Below are positions 9,061 to 14,917 of a stretch of DNA of 64,000 nt, one piece after another. The notes beneath the pieces were generated by a model. It saw only the letters and a list, made by a program, of their open reading frames with translations, was not told where the DNA came from and ran no database searches. This stretch comes from Rhizobiales bacterium PAR1 (GTDB taxonomy: Bacteria; Pseudomonadota; Alphaproteobacteria; Rhizobiales; Beijerinckiaceae), in assembly GCA_002256205.1 (NCBI GenBank), contig NKIW01000008.1, positions 62,001 to 126,000 on the forward strand. Reading direction: 5' to 3'. Made by a program: the position numbers and the translations under genes. The first letter of the stretch is position 1. Every line of letters begins with the position of its first letter.

Positions 9061-10035
9061 CTAGCGCTTGACCAGCTCAACGCGGCGATTCTTGGCGCGT
9101 CCGGCCTCGGTGTCATTGGGTGCAACGGGGGCCGCCATGCCCGCGCCGAACGATACCAGCCGGCTGGGAGCCACACCACGTGCCCCCACCAGAGCCTGGA
9201 CGACGGAGGCAGCGCGACGGCGTGATAGATCGACATTATAGTCAAACGCACCCTGATTGTCGGTATGCCCGGCCACGATGAGGTTAATCGTAGGATTGGC
9301 CTTCATGAACTTGGCAATTTCATCCAGTGTCGGCTTTGATTCCGGCTTGATTTCAGCCTTATCGGTATCAAAGAGCACCCCGTAAAGCGTGACGTGCCCT
9401 AAAGCCGCGATCGATTTCTCCATCGCCGACGCATCGACGAAGGCAATCTTGTCGGTTTCGATGGGCTTCATCTCGACTACAGTGACGCGAACCACAGGGT
9501 CGACTGCTTCGCCGACAAGGATAGCGGCAAATACGTCGCCTTGCGGTCGGGTGAGCTTGGCCAGCACGTAACGTACTGACTTCTGGTAGCGGAAGTTCTG
9601 GCTGACATCGTCGATCGCCGCACCGAAACGATAAAAGCCGGTGTCGCCGCTGGTGCATTGTTCGTTGGCGCAGGCGAAGACCGGCTCAAAGCCCTTCGAT
9701 TTCAGCGAAGCCTCGTAATTGCGGAAAATCTCGAGCGACGAGCGATCCTTGGGTGCCTGATAGCGGATGCGAAAGACCTTGCCCTCCACGGCCTGACTGT
9801 TAGCTGCGGAAAGTACGTCCGATTGCTTGAAGTCCATCGCCCGGTCCAACAGCCGCTGACCATCAAAGTCTGATTGCTTGTAAAATAGGATCTCTGACCC
9901 TTGGTAGCGTCCGATCAACGAGTGATCCTTCGATCCAGCTACATCTTTCGCTGCTGCCGGAAATGCCATCGCCGATAATACAGCCGCAGCGAGCGCCACG
10001 ATCACGTTAAAACGCTGTTTGAAAGTCATGCTCAT
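9061..10035 (-). CDS. OmpA-domain outer-membrane/periplasmic protein
   Basis: Protein of 324 residues with an N-terminal signal peptide (hydrophobic core AALAAAVLSAMAFPAAA, likely cleavage after AAA-KD). Residues 30-200 form a region I do not recognise. The C-terminal ~110 residues are an OmpA/MotB peptidoglycan-binding domain: FDTDKAEIKPES, the motif VAGHTDNQGAFDYNVDLSRRR and the ending GRAKNRRVELV. It probably anchors the envelope to peptidoglycan. The downstream aldolase fragment begins right at its stop, so its 3' flank has been rearranged. Confidence 0.85.
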   Translation of the reverse strand: MSMTFKQRFNVIVALAAAVLSAMAFPAAAKDVAGSKDHSLIGRYQGSEILFYKQSDFDGQRLLDRAMDFKQSDVLSAANSQAVEGKVFRIRYQAPKDRSSLEIFRNYEASLKSKGFEPVFACANEQCTSGDTGFYRFGAAIDDVSQNFRYQKSVRYVLAKLTRPQGDVFAAILVGEAVDPVVRVTVVEMKPIETDKIAFVDASAMEKSIAALGHVTLYGVLFDTDKAEIKPESKPTLDEIAKFMKANPTINLIVAGHTDNQGAFDYNVDLSRRRAASVVQALVGARGVAPSRLVSFGAGMAAPVAPNDTEAGRAKNRRVELVKR

Positions 10036-10325
10036 TCAATCCCCTTGTTATCAATCCAGCTGGTCTGAGCTGCGACGATGGTAGTAGATCGGCAAGACAT
10101 GTCTACTTGTGCGCTGACACACTGAGCGACGCTGAATTGCACCGACTTTGATAGACCGCTTTCCGCCCCGTTTCGGACACTCAATGGTAGGTGAGCAGAC
10201 GCCGAAAGCCGACATTGATGAGATTTCATCAGCCTCCGGCAATCCGGGGGCGGTTCACTGCATGAAATGCGCGGCGTACCAACCCCTTGATGGTTCAGGG
10301 GTTGGCACGGCGGCAGATGTCAACG

Positions 10326-10721
10326 CTAGCTTCGGTGATCGTGCACTATCGGCCCATTGCCTCCGCGGTGATCGCGAATTTCAGGGCCGCCGGCTCTCGC
10401 CCTTTCCCAATGGTCACATTTCCAGATGTATCCGCGGCGGGGGTCCAGAGGTGTCGTGCAAGCCGGTGCAGAAGCCTGTGCTCGCTCCCAATGATTGCAT
10501 TTCCAGATGTATCCGGGACGGAGGTTGCGAGGCGTCTTACAAGCCGGGCCGGAAGCCTGTACTCGCTCCCAATGGTTGCATTTCCAGACATACCCGGGCT
10601 GGGCATAATCGGGGTGCCGTTGACAACCCGGCGTCGCCTGAGCGCTTCCGGCACCAGCCCCAAGGGCAATCATAGCTGTTGTAAGGCCAAGAAGACCGGT
10701 GAACATTATGTTAATACGCAT
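10326..10721 (-). CDS. Small secreted protein with three 27-residue tandem repeats
   Basis: The 131-residue product has a signal peptide (residues 1 to about 30, ending AGSAQA) and then three near-identical units starting at about residues 43, 70 and 97. Each contains GYxWKCNHWER (D for N in the third unit) followed in the first two by QASxPAC. Each unit carries a Trp-Lys-Cys core and one or two cysteines, which suggests disulfide-stabilised repeats outside the cytoplasm. The start has a strong AGGAGG site seven bases upstream. It is third in a row of three small secreted genes on this strand. I do not recognise the family. Confidence 0.7.
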   Translation of the reverse strand: MRINIMFTGLLGLTTAMIALGAGAGSAQATPGCQRHPDYAQPGYVWKCNHWERVQASGPACKTPRNLRPGYIWKCNHWERAQASAPACTTPLDPRRGYIWKCDHWERARAGGPEIRDHRGGNGPIVHDHRS

Positions 10722-10742
10722 GGTAAGTCCTCCTGTGTTGGT

Positions 10743-10937
10743 CTATCGCGTGCAGATGATGCATGGCTCTTTCCAGCCGTTTTTTTCGCAGCAACCGGGT
10801 GTTGGTTTCGGCTTTTTCTTGGCCGCCAAGGAGTAGGCGCCGTTGCCTCCATTTGCGCTCGCGGCGTAACTGTTGCTGGCGAATGCAGTAAGGATGGTCA
10901 GCGCGGCAAATCCCAGAATGGCAGAACGACGGATCAT
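10743..10937 (-). CDS. Small secreted cysteine-containing peptide
   Basis: The 64-residue product starts MIRRSAILGFAALTIL, a clear signal peptide, and after cleavage near SYAAS leaves a short lysine-rich peptide with a CC pair and a CIIC motif at the C-terminus. The ATG at 10937 is chosen over an in-frame start at 11138 because it has AGGAGAG just upstream and begins exactly at the signal peptide. Flanked by two other small secreted genes with the same orientation. Function unknown. Confidence 0.6.
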   Translation of the reverse strand: MIRRSAILGFAALTILTAFASNSYAASANGGNGAYSLAAKKKPKPTPGCCEKNGWKEPCIICTR

Positions 10938-11010
10938 GAAACTCTCCTTCAGGCGATGAATGGCCGATACAAGATTGGGGGATTTGTGATGTGAGCGCTC
11001 GTTCGAGCGC

Positions 11011-11244
11011 TCAGAAGCAACGGAAGACCTTGCGGAAGACCGGACGACCGGACCAATCGTAACCAGCAAAGACGCGATGGAAGATGCAGCCGCCGTCATT
11101 CCGGCCGTCATCGTAAACCACTCGACCGGTGTCAGCATCGCCTACCCAGAAGCGGCTATTGGGCCGCGCTTCTGCCGAGGAAATGAGAGTCGAAATTGTG
11201 ACAATCACGAAAGCGGCGGAGCCGAGTTTCTTGGTCGTATTCAT
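11011..11244 (-). CDS. Small secreted protein
   Basis: The 77-residue product has an N-terminal signal peptide (KKLGSAAFVIVTISTLISSAEA) and a mature part of about 50 residues with two cysteines and several aromatic and Arg residues (GYDWSGRPVFRKVFRCF at the end). AAGGAGGA precedes the ATG. It is the first of three small secreted genes that read in the same direction with 73 and 21 bases between them, consistent with one transcript. No family recognised. Confidence 0.62.
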   Translation of the reverse strand: MNTTKKLGSAAFVIVTISTLISSAEARPNSRFWVGDADTGRVVYDDGRNDGGCIFHRVFAGYDWSGRPVFRKVFRCF

Positions 11245-11407
11245 GGCGTGTTCCTCCTTGGGTTTTGCCGAGTGGCAATCAGGCGGACCGGTATTGGTTC
11301 GTCTACGGAAGGAGCCTAGTTATGACCGCGAAGAACGGATGTGCGGCGGAACACACGGTTGAAACGCTTGGGCTACCCCCCAATGGTTGGACAGATTTTG
11401 TGACAGC

Positions 11408-11540
11408 TTAAGCTACTCTCTGGAGCTGCTGGTCGGGTTGAACGGTATTCCAATAGGCAGCGGCTGGGGTCAGGCCCCGGTGTGCAGTGTGGGGTCGCTG
11501 ACTTGATCTGTGATCTGCTCCCGCCATGCTTGAGCCTTGC
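11408..11540 (-). mobile_element. Transposase C-terminal remnant (rve-type IS)
   Basis: On the minus strand an open segment reads SSQRPHTAHRGLTPAAAYWN then TVQPDQQLQRVA and a TAA stop. The RPH-x-x-x-x-GLTPAAAYW pattern is the C-terminal end of DDE integrase-core transposases of the IS3/IS481 kind. Only about 40 codons remain and the upstream part is replaced by the rtcA terminator region, so it is inactive. It marks an old insertion at the edge of the RNA-repair locus. Confidence 0.65.
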
Positions 11541-11548
11541 GCAAAATG

Positions 11549-11578
11549 CCTCTTCGGGACACTGTTGTCCCGAAGAGG
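11549..11578 (-). terminator. Hairpin terminator after rtcA
   Basis: A perfect 13-bp stem (CCTCTTCGGGACA and its complement) with a four-base loop lies eight bases beyond the rtcA stop. On the minus strand it is followed by CATTTTGC, a short T-run. It most likely ends the rtcA transcript. Confidence 0.7.
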
Positions 11579-11585
11579 CCAGCCC

Positions 11586-12608
11586 TCATAACGCTGCTCC
11601 TAACTCCACGACGAACTCTTCTGTTTCGGAATGCACCTGTACCGATACATCCAGAAATCGCTGGATGGTCGCGATGTTAGTGCGCGTATGTTCGCTCAAC
11701 GGGCTGGTCGTGAAGCGTCCACCCGCGCCGAGTGCCATCGGCAGGAGGAGCTGGTCCGCAAGATGCGGGCCGATCACATGAGCACCGGCGAGGTAATCGC
11801 GCGCCTCCCTGGCGGCACTGGCCGCAACCGCTTCCGCCGAGACACCCTGCCGCCCGAAGCCCGTGAAAACCTCGGTGACCATTTCGTGCTCTACCTCGAT
11901 CAGCACGACATTCCCGGTGCTCGGCGCACCATCGATCTGGCAGGGCGCGAGTTCCGCATCCGCCCAGCGGAGCATCTCGCCGGCATGCGCCACCTCGCGC
12001 TTCGCGATCCCGAAGGGCAGGTTCGCAACCTGCGCCTCGATGCGACGGCGCAGCAATTTCCCACGCGTCTCCAGCGCGAGCGGCTCAAGCTTCGCCGCAG
12101 GCTCAATCTCGACCACAATCTCCCCGCCCCCCGCCGGGAAGAAGCCCGGGCGGGTCAGCCGGATACTCACGCGGAAGCCGATCCTCGCCAGCAAGGGCAG
12201 GAAGGCCCGCGCCATGAATTCGAACGGCGGTGCGGCCAGGTTATGTGTTCCGCCCTGGATGACGATGCGCGAGGGCTCATCGGCGAGCGCAAGTGGCAGA
12301 AGCAGCGTCTGCAACACCAGTGACGTCGAACCCGCCGAACCGATGTTGAAGACATGCGCACCCGCTGCGAGGCGGCCGGGTTCAAAGACGAGCCGCGTCG
12401 AACCAATCTCGGCATGGCGCGTTTCCGCCCCACAGATCAACGCAGCCGCCTTCACGGCCGTCAGATGCTGACGCATCAGGCCGGGCTTCTCGCGGCCCAC
12501 GCGAATGTTCTCGATGGCAAAGGGCTTTCCCGTGACCATCGCCAAAGTGAGCGAGGAGCGCAGGATCTGCCCGCCACCCTCGCCAAGGGAACCATCAATC
12601 GATATCAT
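11586..12608 (-). CDS. rtcA: RNA 3'-terminal phosphate cyclase
   Basis: Converts an RNA 3'-phosphate to a 2',3'-cyclic phosphate using ATP through a covalent RtcA-AMP intermediate. The 340-residue product starts MISIDGSLGEGGGQILRSSL, the hallmark N-terminus, and carries the nucleophile histidine in SEHTRTNI (about His307), equivalent to E. coli His309. KPGLMRQHLTAVKAA, IGSAGSTSLVLQT and HVIGPHLADQLLLPMAL are further family blocks. The ATG at 12608 matches homologues; an in-frame ATG at 12644 would add twelve residues. Unlike the usual contiguous rtcBA, it is separated from rtcB by a gene on the other strand. Confidence 0.94.
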   Translation of the reverse strand: MISIDGSLGEGGGQILRSSLTLAMVTGKPFAIENIRVGREKPGLMRQHLTAVKAAALICGAETRHAEIGSTRLVFEPGRLAAGAHVFNIGSAGSTSLVLQTLLLPLALADEPSRIVIQGGTHNLAAPPFEFMARAFLPLLARIGFRVSIRLTRPGFFPAGGGEIVVEIEPAAKLEPLALETRGKLLRRRIEAQVANLPFGIAKREVAHAGEMLRWADAELAPCQIDGAPSTGNVVLIEVEHEMVTEVFTGFGRQGVSAEAVAASAAREARDYLAGAHVIGPHLADQLLLPMALGAGGRFTTSPLSEHTRTNIATIQRFLDVSVQVHSETEEFVVELGAAL

Positions 12609-12642
12609 CTCTATAGACCTCGGCCTTCGAACACGGTTTTCC

Positions 12643-12927
12643 ATGAATTCTGTTTTTCTGCTCTGGCACAGCCACGATCTCGGTGACGGCGATAGTGACG
12701 ACAAACTGATCGGGGTTTACCGCTCACGCGCCGGCGCCGAAGCTGCAATGGCACGTGCGCGGCCACTACCCGGGTTCGAGGACTACCCGGATGATTTCAT
12801 CATCGATGAACACACTCTTGATCAGGATGGCTGGCGTGAAGGCTACGTGACTGTCTATCCGTGTTCGACAGAAGGGCACGAAGCCACCGAGGAGCCTTTA
12901 GGGGGTCCTCGGCGCCCGAACGACTAA
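12643..12927 (+). CDS. DUF7336-like small protein, antisense between rtcB and rtcA
   Basis: The 94-residue product begins MNSVFLLWHSHDLGDGDSDD, continues with KLIGVYRSRAGAEAAMARA and ends its conserved part with DGWREGYVTVYP. This pattern (VYLLWH, KLIGVY, xxAEAA, GF, FxIDExxLDxDxWxEGF) is that of the small DUF7336 proteins, function unknown. The ATG at 12643 begins exactly where the conserved sequence begins, although the frame is open further upstream. Its start lies 34 bases from the rtcA start in divergent orientation and its last four bases overlap the rtcB stop, so a transcript running rtcB to rtcA would be fully antisense to it. Confidence 0.72.
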   Translation: MNSVFLLWHSHDLGDGDSDDKLIGVYRSRAGAEAAMARARPLPGFEDYPDDFIIDEHTLDQDGWREGYVTVYPCSTEGHEATEEPLGGPRRPND

Positions 12928-14168
12928 CCTTTCACGCAGACGATCTGCCTCAGGGTATGGACGATCTCGACAAGATCGGCCTGCGCTGCCATTACGGCGT
13001 CGATGTCCTTGTAGGCGCTCGGCGTCTCGTCGATGACGTCCTCGTCCTTGCGACATTCAACACCCTCCGTTGCCGCGATATGATCGGCGACGGTGAAGCG
13101 GCGCTTGGCTTCGTTGCGTGACATCACGCGACCTGCCCCGTGCGAGCACGAGCAGAAGCTCTCGAGGTTACCCCTCCCGCGGACGATGAAGCTTTTCGCC
13201 CCCATCGAACCAGGAATGATCCCCATGATGCCTTCCGCTGCACGCACGGCCCCCTTGCGGGTCACAAAAACGTTCTTCCCGAAATGATGCTCACGGGCGA
13301 CGTAATTGTGGTGGCAGTTCACGGCTTCGAGATGCGCCTCGAAAGGCTTCTCGATCACCGTGCGCGCGGCTTGGATCGCATGGCTCATCATGACCTGACG
13401 GTTCATCATCGCGAAGCTCTGTGCCCATTCGACGGCTTCGACATAATCGTCGAAGTTCGGCGTTCCCTCGGGGAAATAGGCGAGATCCTCGTCCGGCAGA
13501 TTGACGAAGTAGCGGCGCATATCCGCCTTCGCCCGCTCGATGAAATAGGTGCCGATGGCATTCCCCACCCCGCGCGAGCCCGAATGCAGCATGAACCAGA
13601 CGCGATCCTCCTGATCGAGACAGACCTCGAGGAAGTGATTGCCGGTTCCGAGCGTTCCAAGATGGTTGGCCGTCTTGGCTTTTTCGAGCTTGGGATGTTT
13701 ATCGACAATCGCCTTGAAGCCAGCCTCAAGCCCTGCCCAGCCTTCCTCGGTCGCCTTCGGGAGGTTTCCCCAGGCGCCGATATCACGCTTGCCGCGCCCG
13801 ACCTTGCGACCATGCGGCACCGCGCGCTCCAGCGCATTGCGAAGCGGCAGCAAGGTATCCGGCAGATCTGAGGCACCGAGCGAGGTCCGCACCGCCATCA
13901 TCCCGCAGCCGATATCGACACCCACCGCCGCCGGAATGATCGCACCGAGCGTAGGGATGACCGAACCGATGGTCGAGCCCTTGCCGAAATGCACATCCGG
14001 CATTACCGCCATCCACTTGTAGATGAACGGCATCGTCGCGGTATTGAGAAGCTGGCGCTTGGAGGATTCATCCACCGGCACACCGCGCGTCCACATCTTC
14101 ACCGGCACCGCCTTTGCATCGCGCGCGGCATCGAAAGCCTCGGTCAAAAAATCAAAAGACCGTTCCAT
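12924..14168 (-). CDS. rtcB: RNA-splicing ligase RtcB
   Basis: GTP- and Mn-dependent ligase that joins RNA 2',3'-cyclic phosphate or 3'-phosphate ends to 5'-OH ends. The 414-residue product has metal ligands in GVDIGCGM (Asp85, Cys88), GNHFLE (about residues 176-181), and the guanylylated histidine in CSCSHGAGRVMSRNEAKRRF (His343). Length and motifs are those of the E. coli RtcB group. AGGAG lies ten bases before the ATG. It is the first protein gene downstream of five Y-RNA-like modules and should share their sigma-54 controlled transcript. Confidence 0.96.
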   Translation of the reverse strand: MERSFDFLTEAFDAARDAKAVPVKMWTRGVPVDESSKRQLLNTATMPFIYKWMAVMPDVHFGKGSTIGSVIPTLGAIIPAAVGVDIGCGMMAVRTSLGASDLPDTLLPLRNALERAVPHGRKVGRGKRDIGAWGNLPKATEEGWAGLEAGFKAIVDKHPKLEKAKTANHLGTLGTGNHFLEVCLDQEDRVWFMLHSGSRGVGNAIGTYFIERAKADMRRYFVNLPDEDLAYFPEGTPNFDDYVEAVEWAQSFAMMNRQVMMSHAIQAARTVIEKPFEAHLEAVNCHHNYVAREHHFGKNVFVTRKGAVRAAEGIMGIIPGSMGAKSFIVRGRGNLESFCSCSHGAGRVMSRNEAKRRFTVADHIAATEGVECRKDEDVIDETPSAYKDIDAVMAAQADLVEIVHTLRQIVCVKG

Positions 14169-14231
14169 GGCCTTAACTCCTACTGGGTCTGTCCTCGCGG
14201 ACGAAAGATCGAATGGGGAGCGTCAGCAGGT

Positions 14232-14342
14232 GCGGCGACAAGTATTGGTGAGACATAACTCGCGATGGATTACCCCATCGCGGGAGGACTCGAACCTCTT
14301 GCCTTGCGGCTTTCCCGATGTAGTCCCACCGGCATTCGCCGC
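14232..14342 (-). ncRNA. Y-RNA-like module A with T-arm-like hairpin
   Basis: Minus-strand RNA of about 111 nt bounded by a 7-bp stem GCGGCGA/TCGCCGC. The 5' core GCGAATGCC and the 3' core CTTGTCGCC match the Ro60-binding pattern of Y RNAs. A second stem pairs GGTGGGAC with GTCTCACC. Inside are a GCAA-tetraloop hairpin (14301-14310), a T-arm-like hairpin GAGG-TTCGAGT-CCTC (14284-14298) and an 8-bp hairpin CGCGATGG/CCATCGCG (14261-14282). Closest module to rtcB. Boundaries are those of the outer stem, not of a mapped transcript. Confidence 0.78.
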
Positions 14343-14367
14343 GCCGTATGACGCAGGGTGGATAGGT

Positions 14368-14495
14368 GCGGCGACAAGGTTTTGCGAGACGTTTCTGAGC
14401 TACTCGAAGCCTTTCGGCCCGGGGTGGCTTCGAACCACCGACCTCTCACCCGGAGGTGAGCGCTCTATCCATGGAGTCCCGCAGGCATTCGCCGC
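14368..14495 (-). ncRNA. Y-RNA-like module B with tRNA-like domain opened in the D-loop
   Basis: Outer stem GCGGCGA/TCGCCGC and inner stem TGCGGGAC/GTCTCGCA enclose a tRNA-like fold. The first part has the 3' half of a D-arm (GGATAGAGC), an anticodon-arm-like hairpin at 14445-14460, and a perfect T-arm GGTGG-TTCGAAG-CCACC at 14423-14439. An acceptor-like helix closed by a GAAA tetraloop (14412-14415) follows, then the 5' half of the D-arm, TAGCTCAG. GCTC at 14397-14400 pairs with GAGC at 14462-14465, so the chain is permuted with its ends in the D-loop. Conserved cores GCGAATGCC and CTTGTCGCC are present. Confidence 0.8.
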
Positions 14496-14499
14496 GAAA

Positions 14500-14651
14500 G
14501 ACAAAGACGTGTGACGACAAGAATTTGACGAAACAGCCTGCTCTACCGGACTGAGCTACAGGCCCCCACTGGTGGACCTGACGGGATTCGAACCCGCGAC
14601 CTGGATCGGGAAAGGATGTAGTTCCGCCCGCATTCGTCACACGTTTTTGTC
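14500..14651 (-). ncRNA. Y-RNA-like module C containing a permuted tRNA with ACCA
   Basis: The outer stem is 18 bp with one mismatch (GACAAA-A/G-ACGTGTGACGA), the strongest in the array. Inside the conserved cores CGAATGC and CTTGTCG, an inner stem GGCGGAAC/GTTTCGTC leads to a T-arm GCGGG-TTCGAAT-CCCGT (14581-14597). The acceptor 3' strand CAGGTCC (14574-14580) is followed directly by ACCA (14570-14573), a short linker, the acceptor 5' strand GGGCCTG (14559-14565) giving a complete 7-bp stem, and a full D-arm (14540-14556). The anticodon side is replaced by the Y stem. Conventional tRNA order is therefore circularly permuted. Confidence 0.82.
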
Positions 14652-14678
14652 TTCCTTCCTTTCCATTCTGAAGAGGGA

Positions 14679-14790
14679 CCATGGCGACAAGAGAGACGAG
14701 AAGCGGGCTCCGGATAACGATGAGTCCGGCGACGGTTTCCCGCCGTCAGCGCCCTTGGGGAGGATGTAGTCCCGTCGGCATTCGCCATGG
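14679..14790 (-). ncRNA. Y-RNA-like module D without canonical T-loop
   Basis: The outer stem CCATGGCGA/TCGCCATGG is a perfect 9 bp and the cores GCGAATGCC and CTTGTCGCC are kept. An inner stem pairs GACGGGA with TCTCGTC. The apical part has hairpins GACGG/CCGTC with a 7-nt loop and CCGGA/TCCGG, but no TTCGANT T-loop. It therefore keeps the Ro-binding signature while its apical domain has diverged from tRNA. Confidence 0.72.
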
Positions 14791-14798
14791 TTTGAGTT

Positions 14799-14912
14799 GA
14801 CGGGGGGGACAAGGGATATTTGGGACAACCCAGCTTTCGCTGGTCCCGGCGCATTTCCGCGAACGGCAGCATTTCCGGGATCCATGTAGTCCCGAAGGTA
14901 TTCCCCCCGGTC
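14799..14912 (-). ncRNA. Y-RNA-like module E, adjacent to rsr
   Basis: Starts six bases after the rsr stop. The outer stem GACCGGGGGGA/TCCCCCCCGTC has one mismatch. The cores are GGAATACC (one change from the array consensus) and CTTGTC. GGGAC/GTCCC forms the inner stem. Apical hairpins carry stable tetraloops: CCG-TTCG-CGG and CCAGC-GAAA-GCTGG, with CCCGG/CCGGG outside the first. No T-arm sequence is present. Confidence 0.7.
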
Positions 14913-14917
14913 ATCTC

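Noticed and set aside
10326-10721. CRISPR-like spacing of the 81-base repeats
   Set aside because: The repeats are direct, contiguous and in frame within a signal-peptide ORF; there are no spacers and no cas genes.
11322-11411. 29-codon plus-strand ORF with a good ribosome binding site (GGAAGGAG)
   Set aside because: It runs into the transposase remnant and resembles nothing; a chance frame cannot be excluded.
14284-14597. Ordinary tRNA genes suggested by T-arm sequences at 14284, 14423 and 14581
   Set aside because: The acceptor and D-arm pieces are missing or in permuted order and each lies inside a closing stem with Y-RNA cores, so they are not standard tRNA genes.
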